A stretch of DNA of 64,000 nucleotides, from the NCBI RefSeq assembly GCF_000244755.1, contig NZ_AHOO02000009.1, positions 248,001-312,000 of the forward strand. The letters run 5' to 3'. Numbering within the stretch: position 1 is the first letter of the stretch; every line of letters begins with the position of its first letter. The DNA is from Leptospira licerasiae serovar Varillal str. VAR 010. Lineage in GTDB: Bacteria; Spirochaetota; Leptospiria; Leptospirales; Leptospiraceae. Positions 1-11,668 of this stretch are shown piece after piece. Both the position numbers and the translations under genes were made by a program. The notes beneath the pieces are model-generated. The model was given only the letters and a program-made list of their open reading frames with translations. It ran no database searches and was not told the origin of the DNA.

Positions 1-1
1 A

Positions 2-1144
2 AATACTCGATCGATCGCGGGACAAGTCCTTCCTTTTTTAAGTCCGGCTTACGGTGATCAAAAAACCGCGGTTGAGGAACTTCTTTCCCTGATCCATTTT
101 GAAGAAGAGGAGAAGGATAAAAAAGAAAAAGAAGAAAAGAAGGCCAAGCTTTCCGAACTACTCGACTATATTAAATCTGCAAACCGATTAGTGGATCTGA
201 ATTATCTTCGTTTTCGCGGAGAGCCTATCGAAGAAGAAGTCAAAAATTTGATCATTAATCATGATATGATCTTGAATTCCGATTTTGCTGATAAGAAGGG
301 CCTATATGTTTTTGTTCTTCATAAAGATTGTATTAATGGTGCAGTCGAGACTGCAAAAAGGGTTTTTACCGCCACGGGCAACGATAGTGAGATCCGTGTT
401 TTAGCAAAAATGAATATCCGAGACATGATGGAATCGAGAGAGGCGAGTTCTCAATTTGAGAAATTGGAATATTCCTCTCTTTTTAAATATCTTCCTTTTA
501 TCACTAGATTCTTCAGATCTCTCTTTGGGAACAATGTAGTTCATAGATTTGAAGCAGAAGAGATCCGAGCAAGACTTGCTTCGGAACAGAATAAAAAGAT
601 CTTAGAAGCTAGGACCAAGGCAGCTCAGGAAGAAAAAGTAAAAATCGCCGAAAGAAGAGTAAAAGACAGAGAAGCAGCGGAAGCTACTGCAAAGGCCAGG
701 GCTGCCGCTGCGGTTGCAAATTCGGACTCGAGTGCTCCTGCGCGAAGTTCCGGGTTGAGCTCGGAGCAAGAAGCGGAGATCAAACGAAATTTGTCTGCGG
801 TCTTGGATGTTCTGGATCATGCCTGGAGCCAGGACGAACTTCCGGATCGGGAGTATCTCTTACAAGCTTTAGGCGGAGATATGGACGAAAATACTCTGAT
901 CAACTTCCTGAAAAAGAATGCAAAAAAGGAAATCCATTCCTTTATGGTAAGAAATCAGGAAGAGCAGTATTCTTTTCCGATCCTTATCTCAAGAAGGTTC
1001 TTGAAAAAGAACGGCAAGGCCTTGCTGGATAAGGCGAAAAGAATTGTGGACGAGCAGAAAAATGCGGGCATGCCTGAACAGGAAAAGTTCGATTTTTACA
1101 TTTCTTTTGAAGATTTTCTGAACAGAACCCTTCCTAAAATCTGA
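2..1144 (+). CDS. C-terminal part of an unrecognised cytoplasmic protein, cut by the left window edge
   Basis: The frame is open from base 2 to the TGA at 1142-1144, giving 380 visible residues. The GTG at 191 is therefore an internal valine codon, not a start. The visible part has two highly charged Glu/Lys stretches, one near residues 30-50 and one Ala/Glu/Lys-rich stretch near 175-235, which look like coiled coil or linker. A more globular C-terminal segment follows. There is no signal peptide or membrane segment in the visible part. I do not recognise the family. Pyruvate kinase follows 40 bp downstream on the same strand. Confidence 0.8.
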   Translation, partial: NTRSIAGQVLPFLSPAYGDQKTAVEELLSLIHFEEEEKDKKEKEEKKAKLSELLDYIKSANRLVDLNYLRFRGEPIEEEVKNLIINHDMILNSDFADKKGLYVFVLHKDCINGAVETAKRVFTATGNDSEIRVLAKMNIRDMMESREASSQFEKLEYSSLFKYLPFITRFFRSLFGNNVVHRFEAEEIRARLASEQNKKILEARTKAAQEEKVKIAERRVKDREAAEATAKARAAAAVANSDSSAPARSSGLSSEQEAEIKRNLSAVLDVLDHAWSQDELPDREYLLQALGGDMDENTLINFLKKNAKKEIHSFMVRNQEEQYSFPILISRRFLKKNGKALLDKAKRIVDEQKNAGMPEQEKFDFYISFEDFLNRTLPKI

Positions 1145-1184
1145 GCTCGGATCATTAGAGCAATTTTAATAAAACCGAATATAC

Positions 1185-2615
1185 ATGAAGAATGAATTAG
1201 TTAATTTCAGAAAGACTAAAATTATCTGCACGATCGGCCCTGCAACTGCCGACAAAAAAATGATCCAATCCCTAGCCGAAGCTGGGATGAATATCGCCAG
1301 ATTGAACATGTCCCACGGGAATCATGACTTTCACAGATCCGTGATCCGTGCAATTAAGTCTTTGAACAAAGACGTATTAAAACATCCGATCGCAATTTTA
1401 TTGGATACCCAAGGCCCGGAGATCCGCACAGGGGATCTACAAGTGGATCATTTGGACTTGAAGGTGGGAGAATCTTTTACCTTTCATATCATTCCCGGAG
1501 AAGAATCCGAGGAACAATCCGTTTTTGTAAATTATCGCGATATCGTGAAAGACCTTAAGATCGGAGATAGGGTAACAGTAGATAACGGTCTTATCAATCT
1601 TGTGGTTGAAGAGATACAAGAAACCGCTTTGAAATGTAAGGTGGTTGACGGTGGCAAATTAGGTTCTCGTAAACATATCAATCTTCCTGGAATCCGAGTA
1701 AATCTTCCTTCTATCACTCAGAAAGACCAGAAAGACATTCTTTTCGGTCTGGAAGAAGATGTTGATTTTATTGCTCTTTCTTTTGTTCGTTCTGCGGAAG
1801 ATATTCATCAACTACGTAAGATCATCGAAGAAAATAACGGTCACACTGATATTATTGCTAAGATAGAAGACCAAGAAGCCGTGAAAAACATGGTGGAGAT
1901 AGTGGAAGCTGCCGACGGTGTAATGGTTGCAAGAGGAGATCTTGGAGTGGAACTTCCAATAGAGGAACTTCCACTAATCCAACGTTCTATTATTCGGGAA
2001 TGTGCGATCAAAGGTAAACGTGTGATCGTTGCGACCCACCTCTTGGAGTCCATGATCAATAATCCTTCTCCTACTCGCGCGGAAGTGACCGACGTCGCTA
2101 ACGCAGTTTTTGAAGAAGCGGATGCAATCATGTTATCCGGCGAAACTGCTGCAGGTAAATTTCCGGTCCGCTGCGTGGATATGCTCCACAAAATCTCGGA
2201 AAGAGTCGAGAAGGCGCCGGGACTAGGGTATGTTTTGGAAAGAGTTCCTTCCAATAAGAAGGAAGAAATGGCCAAATCAGCGGCTATGCTTTCCGATTCC
2301 ATTAAATCGCCTGCAATTATAGTGATTACCAGGAGGGGGACTACGGCTCTGAATGTAGCGTCTTTTCATCCTAGGTTTCCGTTGATCTATGCTTTTACCA
2401 ATATGACTACGGTCCGACGTAAACTTTGGCTGACCCGAAGCGTAATTCCGTACCGTATCGATTTTTCCAGTGATCCTGAAAAGACGATCAAATTGGCGAT
2501 CGAAACTTTAAAGTCGAGTGGCCGAGTGAAGGACGGGGATCAGGTGGTAATCTTGTCAGATATTATTGCGGGAGCGGACCGGGTGGAGACGATCCAGATC
2601 CGAGAGGTTAAGTAG
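1185..2615 (+). CDS. pyk: pyruvate kinase
   Basis: Catalyses the last step of glycolysis (phosphoenolpyruvate + ADP to pyruvate + ATP) in the cytoplasm. The 476-residue product has the usual length. Family motifs appear in order: [11 protein letters not shown] (about 10-20), [21 protein letters not shown] (about 73), the active-site block [13 protein letters not shown] (about 246-258) and [11 protein letters not shown] (about 318) leading into the regulatory C-terminal domain. The ATG at 1185 gives the canonical N-terminus, although no strong Shine-Dalgarno is visible. Strong call. Confidence 0.97.
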   Translation: MKNELVNFRKTKIICTIGPATADKKMIQSLAEAGMNIARLNMSHGNHDFHRSVIRAIKSLNKDVLKHPIAILLDTQGPEIRTGDLQVDHLDLKVGESFTFHIIPGEESEEQSVFVNYRDIVKDLKIGDRVTVDNGLINLVVEEIQETALKCKVVDGGKLGSRKHINLPGIRVNLPSITQKDQKDILFGLEEDVDFIALSFVRSAEDIHQLRKIIEENNGHTDIIAKIEDQEAVKNMVEIVEAADGVMVARGDLGVELPIEELPLIQRSIIRECAIKGKRVIVATHLLESMINNPSPTRAEVTDVANAVFEEADAIMLSGETAAGKFPVRCVDMLHKISERVEKAPGLGYVLERVPSNKKEEMAKSAAMLSDSIKSPAIIVITRRGTTALNVASFHPRFPLIYAFTNMTTVRRKLWLTRSVIPYRIDFSSDPEKTIKLAIETLKSSGRVKDGDQVVILSDIIAGADRVETIQIREVK

Positions 2616-2634
2616 GGATGGTAGGAACTCCTGA

Positions 2635-2907
2635 CTAATCGGAGGCGCCCTCTCTTTCTTGATTCAACAATTTCAGGACCCAATCCTGGAGTCCCAGGCT
2701 TTGGAAGGCTTCGATAATCATTCCTGTATAACTAATGGAAGATTGTAATCTTTCGAAACTCAGCCTAACCTGCAGCTTCTTGATTTGCAGATAGAGTTGG
2801 AGTTCTTCCTTGCTCATTTTGGAAGGGTCTTTCCAGGGAGTGTAGTCTTCTCCAGAAAGTGGATTTAGGGAGAAGATGCGGCTTTCGTTGTTTTTGGTCT
2901 TGCTCAT
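2635..2907 (-). CDS. small hypothetical protein, possible phasin-like helical protein
   Basis: A 90-residue soluble protein with a Ser/Pro-rich N-terminus, then a helical region with KMSKEELQLYLQIKKLQVRL and an amphipathic C-terminus. It has no signal or TM segment. It is the last gene of a minus-strand group (2635-3605) made of a two-TM protein and a DUF883-like protein, so a membrane or envelope role shared with them is possible but only inferred from position. Family not recognised. Confidence 0.7.
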   Translation of the reverse strand: MSKTKNNESRIFSLNPLSGEDYTPWKDPSKMSKEELQLYLQIKKLQVRLSFERLQSSISYTGMIIEAFQSLGLQDWVLKLLNQEREGASD

Positions 2908-2929
2908 TGGGCGGGAGTTCCTTCCACTC

Positions 2930-3313
2930 TTACGCTTTAAGTTTCCGGATAAGGGCGAAAATGCCTAGTAGAGAAATAAAAAGGCAGAGTCCTCCAGTTC
3001 CCAGGGCTGCAGGTAACGGATCCCCCCCAAATTGCCTTTGCAAAAGGAGGAAAAAAGCAGCTAGAAAGAATAACGCGCTTAAACTAATGAAGAAAAGAGC
3101 AATTCGGAAGAATATGTAGGCTTGAATACCTAATACAATTTTTTCCGTTGCGATTCTTTTCGCATAGAGAAGGAGAGTTTCGAAATATTCAGCAATTGAA
3201 TTGATGAAAGCAAGTAGGTGTTCCTTCAGTTCAAAACCCGAAAACGAAGTTCCGTCCTGCTTTTCGGTGTTTTCGTAAGGAATTTCTTCTGAATCCGTTC
3301 TTTTGGCGGCCAA
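2930..3313 (-). CDS. phage-holin-superfamily-like two-TM membrane protein
   Basis: 127 residues: a charged N-terminus, an amphipathic helix (about 28-55), then two hydrophobic hairpin helices (about 65-90 and 98-122) with FFRIALFFISLSALFFLAAF and a short basic tail. This matches the general design of the DUF1469/YqjE (Actinobacterial holin X-like) family. That family often sits beside DUF883/YqjD proteins, as it does here with 3327-3605. Such pairs are found at the inner membrane and in E. coli are linked to stationary phase. Family assignment is by pattern only. Confidence 0.7.
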   Translation of the reverse strand: MAAKRTDSEEIPYENTEKQDGTSFSGFELKEHLLAFINSIAEYFETLLLYAKRIATEKIVLGIQAYIFFRIALFFISLSALFFLAAFFLLLQRQFGGDPLPAALGTGGLCLFISLLGIFALIRKLKA

Positions 3314-3326
3314 TGGACGTTCCGTA

Positions 3327-3605
3327 TTATTTTCTTCGACCGATAAGCATTCCTATAATCACGCCTATCCCGACTCCGACCCCTAACCCAATCAAAGTTG
3401 CTTTTTGTGGATTTTCTTTAATATAAGTTCCTGTTTGATCAATGATTTGTTTGGCTTTTTCACTAGTCTCACCAGTAACTTGTTTTAATTTTTCCTTTAG
3501 ATCAGATACGTGTTCCAAGTATTCCTCCCGGGCCTTACCTGTAATTCTTTTGGCCTTATCTTTTAAGATTTGGAGTTCTTCGCTTAGATTATCACCCTTA
3601 GACAT
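3327..3605 (-). CDS. DUF883 (YqjD/ElaB)-like C-tail-anchored membrane protein
   Basis: A 92-residue protein with a long charged helix containing [20 protein letters not shown], the family-typical [20 protein letters not shown] and a terminal GMLIGRRK. The glycine-rich C-terminal TM is the hallmark of YqjD/ElaB proteins, which tether ribosomes to the inner membrane in E. coli. I place the start at the ATG at 3605 because GGAGG lies just upstream. A further in-frame ATG at 3620 would put the ribosome site inside the gene. It heads the group 3605-2635. Confidence 0.8.
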   Translation of the reverse strand: MSKGDNLSEELQILKDKAKRITGKAREEYLEHVSDLKEKLKQVTGETSEKAKQIIDQTGTYIKENPQKATLIGLGVGVGIGVIIGMLIGRRK

Positions 3606-3813
3606 AAGAACGCCCTCCATATACTTTTATGTTATTATAGCTGATCAATTTCAAGAATTTTACATCTTGAAATCATTCAATTGTAAAAATTAAGGACTTT
3701 AAATTTGACCGTAGGGATAAATAAGTCGATATATTAGGTCTAACCGACAAACGGATAGAAGACCGAAGCGAAAAACCATTCCGGTCGATGCAAGGTAATA
3801 AAGGGGATGGCAC

Positions 3814-4227
3814 ATGAATTTAATATCTAAAATAGCTAAGATAAGAAGAACTCAAAGACAGAGAATATACAATAGAGCATATCGCCAAGCTCTGAAACAT
3901 TTGAAGCGAGAATTTAAGGCAGAAGCCGATCGCCATGCGCAGGCAGAGAAAGAATTAGAGAAATATTATCGGAAAGATGTGGACAGCGAGGCCAAAAAGA
4001 CACGTAAGAAAATCCAAGAGTTAGAAAACTATAAGCTTCTTCTCGAAAGGAAGGAAATGGAAATAGAATCTAAACTTGCTTTTTTAAATGATCAATTGCA
4101 CAAAATTGAAGAGTTAAAAGCAAGAATGGACGGGGCGGTCAATCTAATGGCACGCGCAGGATCTCTTTCAAACGGTGCGATCGACGACGCAGAGAAGATC
4201 AAGCAGGCTCTGAAGAAAGTTCTTTAA
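3814..4227 (+). CDS. coiled-coil hypothetical protein
   Basis: 137 residues, strongly helical and charged, with a very basic N-terminus (KIRRTQRQRIYNRAYRQ) and a continuous heptad-like region from about 30 to 115. No signal peptide or TM. AGGGG lies about 9 bases before the ATG. It is followed after 12 bp by the PCD-like gene, so the two may be co-transcribed. Function unknown. Confidence 0.72.
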   Translation: MNLISKIAKIRRTQRQRIYNRAYRQALKHLKREFKAEADRHAQAEKELEKYYRKDVDSEAKKTRKKIQELENYKLLLERKEMEIESKLAFLNDQLHKIEELKARMDGAVNLMARAGSLSNGAIDDAEKIKQALKKVL

Positions 4228-4239
4228 TTCTAAGGTTCT

Positions 4240-4545
4240 ATGGATAATTCTCCAATTCCACTTTCTGTAGAGCAAATTAGGAAGGAACTCCCGACCACGT
4301 GGGAAATAGTTACGGCTAATATAGTCCCAAAAATTGTTCGAGTATATAAATTACCCCAATATCAAGACGGAATCAAAATCATAACTGATTTAGCTAACCT
4401 CGCAAACGATATGGATCACCATCCAGAAATTCTTTTTTCGTATGGTTTCATTAGAGTGGAATTATATACACACACGTTAAAAGGATTGTCCAGCTTGGAC
4501 TTGCAGTTTGCTATTACTGCCGAAAATCTCTTAAGTAATCTTTAA
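4240..4545 (+). CDS. pterin-4a-carbinolamine dehydratase-like protein
   Basis: 101 residues, the normal length for PCD/DCoH (4a-hydroxytetrahydrobiopterin dehydratase). The family active-site block is present: NDMDHHPEILFSYGFIRVEL with the His-His pair, followed by a THTLKGLSSLDLQFA segment matching the THd.gGlt..D....A pattern. The enzyme dehydrates 4a-hydroxy-tetrahydropterin, but many bacteria carry it without an aromatic amino-acid hydroxylase and none is seen here. Role beyond the fold is uncertain. Confidence 0.85.
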   Translation: MDNSPIPLSVEQIRKELPTTWEIVTANIVPKIVRVYKLPQYQDGIKIITDLANLANDMDHHPEILFSYGFIRVELYTHTLKGLSSLDLQFAITAENLLSNL

Positions 4546-4568
4546 TATATTAGCAATAGCTTAAATTG

Positions 4569-5117
4569 TTACGCGATTTTTGGTCTATGAGGGTCCTTTC
4601 TTTTACCATTGAAATCTGATTTTGCTAATGGATATTCTAAGATCAATAGTTCTCGAAAGAAGATATTTGATTCAAAGTTAGTATGTATTGCGGCCTTTAT
4701 TTGCCAAATTGTTTTGCCGGTATATGAAAAACCTTTGGACTTGTATTCCTCCAATAGCAACACAAACAAATAGCACATTGATACTCCATGACTAATGGCG
4801 AGACTTCTAAGTTGAGTCCAATCTTCTGATTTTGGCCGGAAGTTAAACTTTATATATCGATTCTCCTTTGATCTTCCTCGAATGTTCTGATACTTGGTAT
4901 ATATCGATTGTGAATTAATACGCCTACTTGAATGAAAGCTTCTTAGTTGGCCAGCGAGTGCCTTCTTTAACAAATAGTTGATGCCTTGCTTACGAACATA
5001 TTTTGCCAGGTGGGGAGGAATTAGAAGTGTAGAGACTTTACGTTTCTTTGGAATTTTATTTTCTAAAGATATGTTTCGAGAGAAGGAACGATAAAATGTG
5101 GGTTTTAGTTTTTCCAT
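4569..5117 (-). CDS. DUF1564-type Leptospira protein
   Basis: 182 residues, basic (many Lys/Arg), with VSTLLIPPHLAKYVRKQ near residue 29 and a central FNFRPKSEDWTQLRSLAISH followed by GVSMCYLFVLLLEEYKS. These blocks match my memory of the DUF1564 paralogue family expanded in Leptospira, whose function is unknown. The middle segment could form a ribbon-helix-helix-like DNA-binding unit, but this is inference. It is a lone gene. Confidence 0.7.
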   Translation of the reverse strand: MEKLKPTFYRSFSRNISLENKIPKKRKVSTLLIPPHLAKYVRKQGINYLLKKALAGQLRSFHSSRRINSQSIYTKYQNIRGRSKENRYIKFNFRPKSEDWTQLRSLAISHGVSMCYLFVLLLEEYKSKGFSYTGKTIWQIKAAIHTNFESNIFFRELLILEYPLAKSDFNGKRKDPHRPKIA

Positions 5118-5214
5118 AAAGAAGACAGGTCTTTGAATGGAAAAGGGGCGCGAATTTTTTGCGGAAATTACGATTTATTTAAACGTAAAAGTTTATTTTA
5201 AAGCAGGAACTCCT

Positions 5215-5249
5215 CAAAAATCCATCCTTAAGATGCATTAAGAATGGAT
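5215..5249 (-). terminator. intrinsic terminator after the response regulator gene
   Basis: A 12-bp stem with one mismatch: the arm 5220-5231 pairs with 5238-5249 around a 6-base loop. On the minus strand it is followed by a run of five T. It lies about 27 bp beyond the stop of the regulator at 5276. Confidence 0.75.
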
Positions 5250-5275
5250 TCTTTTAGGAATCCTGAGAAAAGGAT

Positions 5276-6001
5276 TTAATCTATAATTACAATTCCCTCA
5301 TAATTATCAGTAAATCTATAGCCAATTCCCCAGATTGTTTCGATCCATTCAGGTTGAGCAGAATTCTTTTCCAACTTCGAACGAATTCTTTTGATATGGG
5401 AGTCGATCATTCTCTCAAATCCATCCCATTCCATTCCCCAAACAGCCTCTAAGATCATTTCCCTTGAGAAAACTTTACCTGGAGAAGTTGCCATCAACTG
5501 TAGAATATCAAATTCTTTACGAGATATATTGATTACTTGATCTTTTAAGGTGACCCTGCGTCGAACCGGATCTATTTTCAAAGATCCTCTGATGATTTCT
5601 CCACCGCTTCCGATATTCGGTTTAATTCCCGCTTTTTTATCCCATCTACGAAAGAATACATCTACTCTAGTTTTTAATTCTCTTACCGAAAAAGGCTTTG
5701 TGATATAATCGTCTGCGCCTAACTCAAGTCCCATAATTCTATCTATTTCTTCATTTCTAGCGGTAACTATAAAAATGGGAGTATTTTCATCAGATCTGCG
5801 GACTGTCCGACATACATCCATCCCATCAATATCTGGTAAGGAAAGATCTAAAATCAAGAGGTCGGGGTGGTTTGCCTTATAGTATTTAAGGCCTTCCTCG
5901 CCAGAAGTTTGAATTGTGGTTCGGTAATGAGCTGAATCTAATGACTTTCGTATTAAATTCCCGATGTCCGGATCATCTTCAATTACCAGAATATTCTTCA
6001 T
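5276..6001 (-). CDS. OmpR/PhoB-family response regulator, orphan
   Basis: Receiver domain (about 1-115) with the acidic pair EDD at the N-terminus, phospho-acceptor Asp in [13 protein letters not shown] (about 51) and Lys in ITKPFS. This is followed by a winged-helix DNA-binding domain (about 135-238) with [11 protein letters not shown] and a C-terminal [11 protein letters not shown] choose the ATG at 6001 (241 residues) because it gives [10 protein letters not shown] and has a GAGG site 7 bases upstream. An in-frame ATG at 6040 would add 13 unlikely residues. No histidine kinase is adjacent, so its partner is unknown. Confidence 0.93.
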   Translation of the reverse strand: MKNILVIEDDPDIGNLIRKSLDSAHYRTTIQTSGEEGLKYYKANHPDLLILDLSLPDIDGMDVCRTVRRSDENTPIFIVTARNEEIDRIMGLELGADDYITKPFSVRELKTRVDVFFRRWDKKAGIKPNIGSGGEIIRGSLKIDPVRRRVTLKDQVINISRKEFDILQLMATSPGKVFSREMILEAVWGMEWDGFERMIDSHIKRIRSKLEKNSAQPEWIETIWGIGYRFTDNYEGIVIID

Positions 6002-6227
6002 AAGCGCCTCAGGTGTATTGGATGTTAAATTTAACCTCATTACAACATATTATTCCCACCAAAATTGTAACATAGCAAAAAATGAGATTTTAAATGTATT
6101 GATTGGAAAACAAAAATTCGAAAAATGCTATATGATTGGCATTTTTGAAGGTCTTGCTATTCAACTTTAATGGCATTTCCAGAGAATTCTTATTTCTTAA
6201 TGTGAAAAGTCTGGTTTTGGGCAATTT

Positions 6228-6668
6228 ATGAAATACAGTAATCCTTCTTTCCCTCGGAGTTGGGCTCTTATTGCTGTTTCTGAACCTGGCCTGGATGTTC
6301 ACGAAGTAACCAGGACTCTTGGGATTCGACCGGACTTATCTGTGAATAAAGGAGTTCCTGCCATCTCAGGAAATCCAGTTACTTCTTCCTTGTGGCAAAT
6401 TCACTCGAAAAGAGATGCGAGTTCTCCGTTAGAGGACCATATCCATGAGTTATTAGAAAGAATTGCCCCTCATCGCAAAGAATTCCAAAGTTTTTGTGAA
6501 AAACATAATGTCTTACTCTATTGTTCCGTTGAATTCAATAACGGAAATTTGGAAGAAACTACGCTGAGCGCCCGGACTCTTTTGCTGCTCGGAAATCTGG
6601 GCTTGAAAATATCTTTTCATGCTTGGAACGTTCCAGAAAGGAGGAGAAGGTCAGAGGATCAGAATTAA
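6228..6668 (+). CDS. DUF4279-like protein
   Basis: 146 residues. The opening beta strand and helix (SWALIAVSEPGLDVHEVTRTLGIRPDLSVNKG) followed by a SLWQIHSKRDASSPLEDHI block fit the DUF4279 layout, in which a short acidic helix follows a Trp strand. Function unknown. Its 3' end overlaps the convergent 6651-6983 gene by 18 bp. Family call from pattern memory. Confidence 0.75.
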   Translation: MKYSNPSFPRSWALIAVSEPGLDVHEVTRTLGIRPDLSVNKGVPAISGNPVTSSLWQIHSKRDASSPLEDHIHELLERIAPHRKEFQSFCEKHNVLLYCSVEFNNGNLEETTLSARTLLLLGNLGLKISFHAWNVPERRRRSEDQN

Positions 6669-6983
6669 TTCTTCGATAGAAAAGGTTTGAATATATTTTC
6701 GGATGGGAGGTCTCGGTTTGGAAAGAATTAATACTCGATTCTTTTCTCGCAGATCCAAGGCGTATTTGATCAATTTTGCGACTACGGGGAATGGCAAAGT
6801 TTCGAATTTTGATATTTCTAATTTTACGTGCCGATTTGTTTCATAAAAGGCCATTGCTAAAACTGAGTTTAATTCGCCCAATACTTGATCATTTACTTCG
6901 GAAGTGAGAGGTTCTATCTCGACAGCTTTAGGTTTTTTCCTTATTTCGAAGTAACTGTATTTTCGGATATACTCCACAATCAT
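6651..6983 (-). CDS. hypothetical protein with a possible STAS-like fold
   Basis: 110 residues, soluble. The order strand, helix (NSVLAMAFYETNRHVKLEIS), then helix (VVAKLIKYALDLREKNRVLILS) resembles the C-terminal half of STAS/anti-sigma-antagonist domains. No clear conserved phosphorylatable Ser is visible. This is a fold-level guess only. It overlaps the DUF4279 gene tail to tail and is divergent from epmA, with 51 bp between starts. Confidence 0.6.
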   Translation of the reverse strand: MIVEYIRKYSYFEIRKKPKAVEIEPLTSEVNDQVLGELNSVLAMAFYETNRHVKLEISKFETLPFPVVAKLIKYALDLREKNRVLILSKPRPPIRKYIQTFSIEELILIL

Positions 6984-7034
6984 TGCCCTTTCTAAAGGAT
7001 TAATTATACCATTTGAGCGATTTCATACTCGAAG

Positions 7035-7979
7035 ATGAAGCTAAATAACTTAGAAATATTGTTATTTCGATCTAGATTTTTGCATGCTACGAGAACTTTT
7101 TTTCATGAAAAAGGATTCCTAGAGATTGATACTCCGGCTTTGAAAAAAATCCCAGGGATGGAACCATATTTGGATCCATTTTTGGTAGGATCTCCTTTGG
7201 GTGAAGAAAAAGGGTATTTAATTACGTCCCCTGAATACTCTCTTAAACAAGCTTTATCTTTGGGTGTTGAAAAGGCTTACGAGATTGCACATACGTTTCG
7301 TTCGGGAGAGAAGGGGAGTTCCTACCATACCGCAGAGTTCCTCATGCTGGAATTTTATCAAACAGGTATAGATTTGCATCAGGCAATGGACCTTCTCGAA
7401 GAACTGATTCGATGGATTGCTGATAGACTAAGCCTTCCCCTTTTGGAAAAACCGTTCCAAAGAAAACTGGTGAAGGAACTCCTCGCTAACTCAGCCGGCA
7501 TTGATTGGGAAAGAGATTCGTTGGAACGAAAAATCACTGAACTGTCTTTAACAAATCTTTCTCTCGACTCCATGGAATATGAAGACTGCTTTTTTTTGGT
7601 ATTCTTAAACTTATTAGAGCCGAACTTCACTTCGGAATTTCAATTCATCTATGATTATCCTCCTGAAATGGCAGCCCTTTCTCGAATTGAAAATGGAGTA
7701 GCCAAAAGGTTCGAATTATATTTCGGAAATATAGAATTAGCTAACGCATTTTATGAACTTTTGGACCCGGTAGAACAGAGAGGCCGTTTTGAAAAAGAGC
7801 AAGAGTTGAGAAGAAAGTTAGGTAAGGAAGTTTTCCCAATTCACGAGGAGTTCCTGCAGGCTTTGGAAAGAGGTATTCCTGAATGTTCCGGGATTTCAAT
7901 AGGTTTGGATCGACTTTTGATGGTGCTTTTGGGAAGGAACTCCCTCTCAGAAGTTAGTCCATACTGGCGAGAAATTTGA
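7035..7979 (+). CDS. epmA: elongation factor P--(R)-beta-lysine ligase
   Basis: EpmA (PoxA/GenX) is a truncated lysyl-tRNA synthetase paralogue that attaches (R)-beta-lysine to a Lys of EF-P. At 314 residues it is close to the E. coli enzyme and lacks the N-terminal anticodon-binding domain. Class II motifs are visible: GFLEIDTPALKKIPGMEPYL, TSPEYSLKQALS, the motif-2 loop FRSGEKGSSYHTAEFLMLE, and motif 3 GISIGLDRLLMVLLG. EF-P itself (41766-42332) and a KamA/EpmB-type aminomutase (38911-40020) lie 31-35 kb away in the same window. Confidence 0.94.
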   Translation: MKLNNLEILLFRSRFLHATRTFFHEKGFLEIDTPALKKIPGMEPYLDPFLVGSPLGEEKGYLITSPEYSLKQALSLGVEKAYEIAHTFRSGEKGSSYHTAEFLMLEFYQTGIDLHQAMDLLEELIRWIADRLSLPLLEKPFQRKLVKELLANSAGIDWERDSLERKITELSLTNLSLDSMEYEDCFFLVFLNLLEPNFTSEFQFIYDYPPEMAALSRIENGVAKRFELYFGNIELANAFYELLDPVEQRGRFEKEQELRRKLGKEVFPIHEEFLQALERGIPECSGISIGLDRLLMVLLGRNSLSEVSPYWREI

Positions 7980-8172
7980 AAATAGAGGATTTTATTCTAC
8001 TCTGACTTCATTTAGAATCAAGAAAGCATCATAAAGGGTTCGATAATGAATATAGGCCTCGCAAAACTTTTGTTGCACGGATTGTCGATCAAATTAACTT
8101 AAGATTCGATTTGCCCTGAAAAAGGGTTCTTCGAATGAAAAGATCCCTGGCCTTTAGTTGCGGACGGAGAAT

Positions 8173-9168
8173 ATGACTAAGAAGCAGAATTATTACGTCA
8201 CTATAAAAGGCAAAAAATATGATCGCGGCCTAATTGAGTTAGCGGAGAAAGCTACCTCCGGTAAAAAAGACGGCCGCATTTCAATCGCGGATGCAAAGAA
8301 ACTTCTAAACGCCGTGAAGGATAATAATACCTATACCGACATCGAAAAGAAAACGATGGAATATGTCCGTGAAAATTTTCAATTTACAGCAAAAGCAGAC
8401 GAATGGTTCCGCACTGAAATCCGCAAATGGGCCGCTGAAAAATCTTCTCATACTCACACTAAATCTTCCCTACAAGAGGAATATACTTCTCACGATGAAG
8501 CAATCAGCCTTATGAGTTCGCAACACTCAGATGCACCTTATAGAGGATACATCCCGACTCCTTCTGCTGGACAGGCGAAAAAGCAGAATAGCATTCCTGT
8601 CCTGGTCCTTTCTCTCATTATTCTCGGAGGTTTCGGAATAGGGATCTATTATGCGTTCCGGAACAGTGGGAAGAAGTCCGTTGCCCATGCGGAAGAGATT
8701 AAAGAAACCAAACCTGAGCAAGTTGAGGAGAAGAAAGCTTCTTCCTCTTCTGGGAATGGGGGTATTTTCGGTTTCTTCTCTCAGAAACATGAACTTGCGA
8801 ATTTTTCCGGGAAAGATGGTGAGCTTGCGTCTAAGATCCAATCTTCTCCAATCCTTTTCGACAAGAATGATATAAAAGTTCCTAAGTCTCAAAGAAGGAT
8901 ACTGGATTCTCTTACGTTTCTTCTCAAAAAACATTCGGAAGCTAAAGCAGTTTTGATTGGCCACGCTTCTTCCGAAGGAACCGAAGAAGTGAATCTCAAA
9001 GTTTCCCAACTCAGGGCCGAGATGGTTAGGGATTATTTATTGGGGAATGGTCTGGAAACTTCTCGTTTTATTTTAGAAGCGAAGGGCTCTCAAGTAGTTT
9101 CTTCCTCAGAGGGGAAGGGACAAAATCAGGAAAAGAATAGGCGAGTTGATATCCAAATCGTCAAGTGA
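8173..9168 (+). CDS. single-TM protein with C-terminal OmpA-like peptidoglycan-binding domain
   Basis: 331 residues from the ATG at 8173. That start is preferred over an in-frame TTG at 8158 because GGAG lies directly before it. N-terminal soluble domain (about 1-100), Ser-rich linker, one TM helix (about 143-165, VLVLSLIILGGFGIGIYYAF), a charged linker, then an OmpA/MotB-like domain (about 215-331). The last contains AVLIGHASSEGTEEVNLKVS, LRAEMVRDYL and a closing NRRVDIQI. The OmpA-like domain would bind peptidoglycan in the periplasm. The cytoplasmic N-terminal domain is not recognised. Confidence 0.88.
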   Translation: MTKKQNYYVTIKGKKYDRGLIELAEKATSGKKDGRISIADAKKLLNAVKDNNTYTDIEKKTMEYVRENFQFTAKADEWFRTEIRKWAAEKSSHTHTKSSLQEEYTSHDEAISLMSSQHSDAPYRGYIPTPSAGQAKKQNSIPVLVLSLIILGGFGIGIYYAFRNSGKKSVAHAEEIKETKPEQVEEKKASSSSGNGGIFGFFSQKHELANFSGKDGELASKIQSSPILFDKNDIKVPKSQRRILDSLTFLLKKHSEAKAVLIGHASSEGTEEVNLKVSQLRAEMVRDYLLGNGLETSRFILEAKGSQVVSSSEGKGQNQEKNRRVDIQIVK

Positions 9169-9170
9169 GA

Positions 9171-9196
9171 GGGAGTTATATCTCCCCCTTTTTTTC
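9171..9196 (+). terminator. intrinsic terminator after the OmpA-like gene
   Basis: The stem GGGAG/CTCCC (9171-9175 with 9182-9186) closes a 6-base loop and is followed by a run of seven T. It begins 3 bp after the stop codon. Confidence 0.7.
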
Positions 9197-9360
9197 TCTC
9201 TCCCAATCTTCCGGTAGGAACTCCAGACACTTCTCTTTCATCCCGTCTAATCCAATAGTAAACGGATATTCCGTATTCTTAAAATTGTCCTTTTTGGCGG
9301 AAAAATCCTATACAAGCACCCCGACCCTAAGAGACGATGAAACCATCATCGGAGATGACA

Positions 9361-11622
<2,262 letters not shown>

Positions 11623-11632
11623 AAGTTTTTTT

Positions 11633-11668
11633 AAAAGCCGAGGCCTATGTAGCGGTCTCGGCTTTTTT
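11633..11668. terminator. strong bidirectional terminator between aconitase and TetR gene
   Basis: An 11-bp stem (arms about 11635-11645 and 11654-11664, one G-T pair) with an 8-base loop is flanked by A-rich sequence on the left and T6 on the right. It serves the convergent genes on both sides. The end of the TetR gene (11667) lies at its right edge. Confidence 0.88.

Noticed and set aside
191..1144. A start codon at GTG 191 for the first gene
   Set aside because: The frame is open to the left window edge with normal protein-like content, so the GTG is internal.
1841..2302. Antisense frames within pyk, acn and the kinase genes
   Set aside because: They lie fully inside strong genes and show no motifs or ribosome sites.
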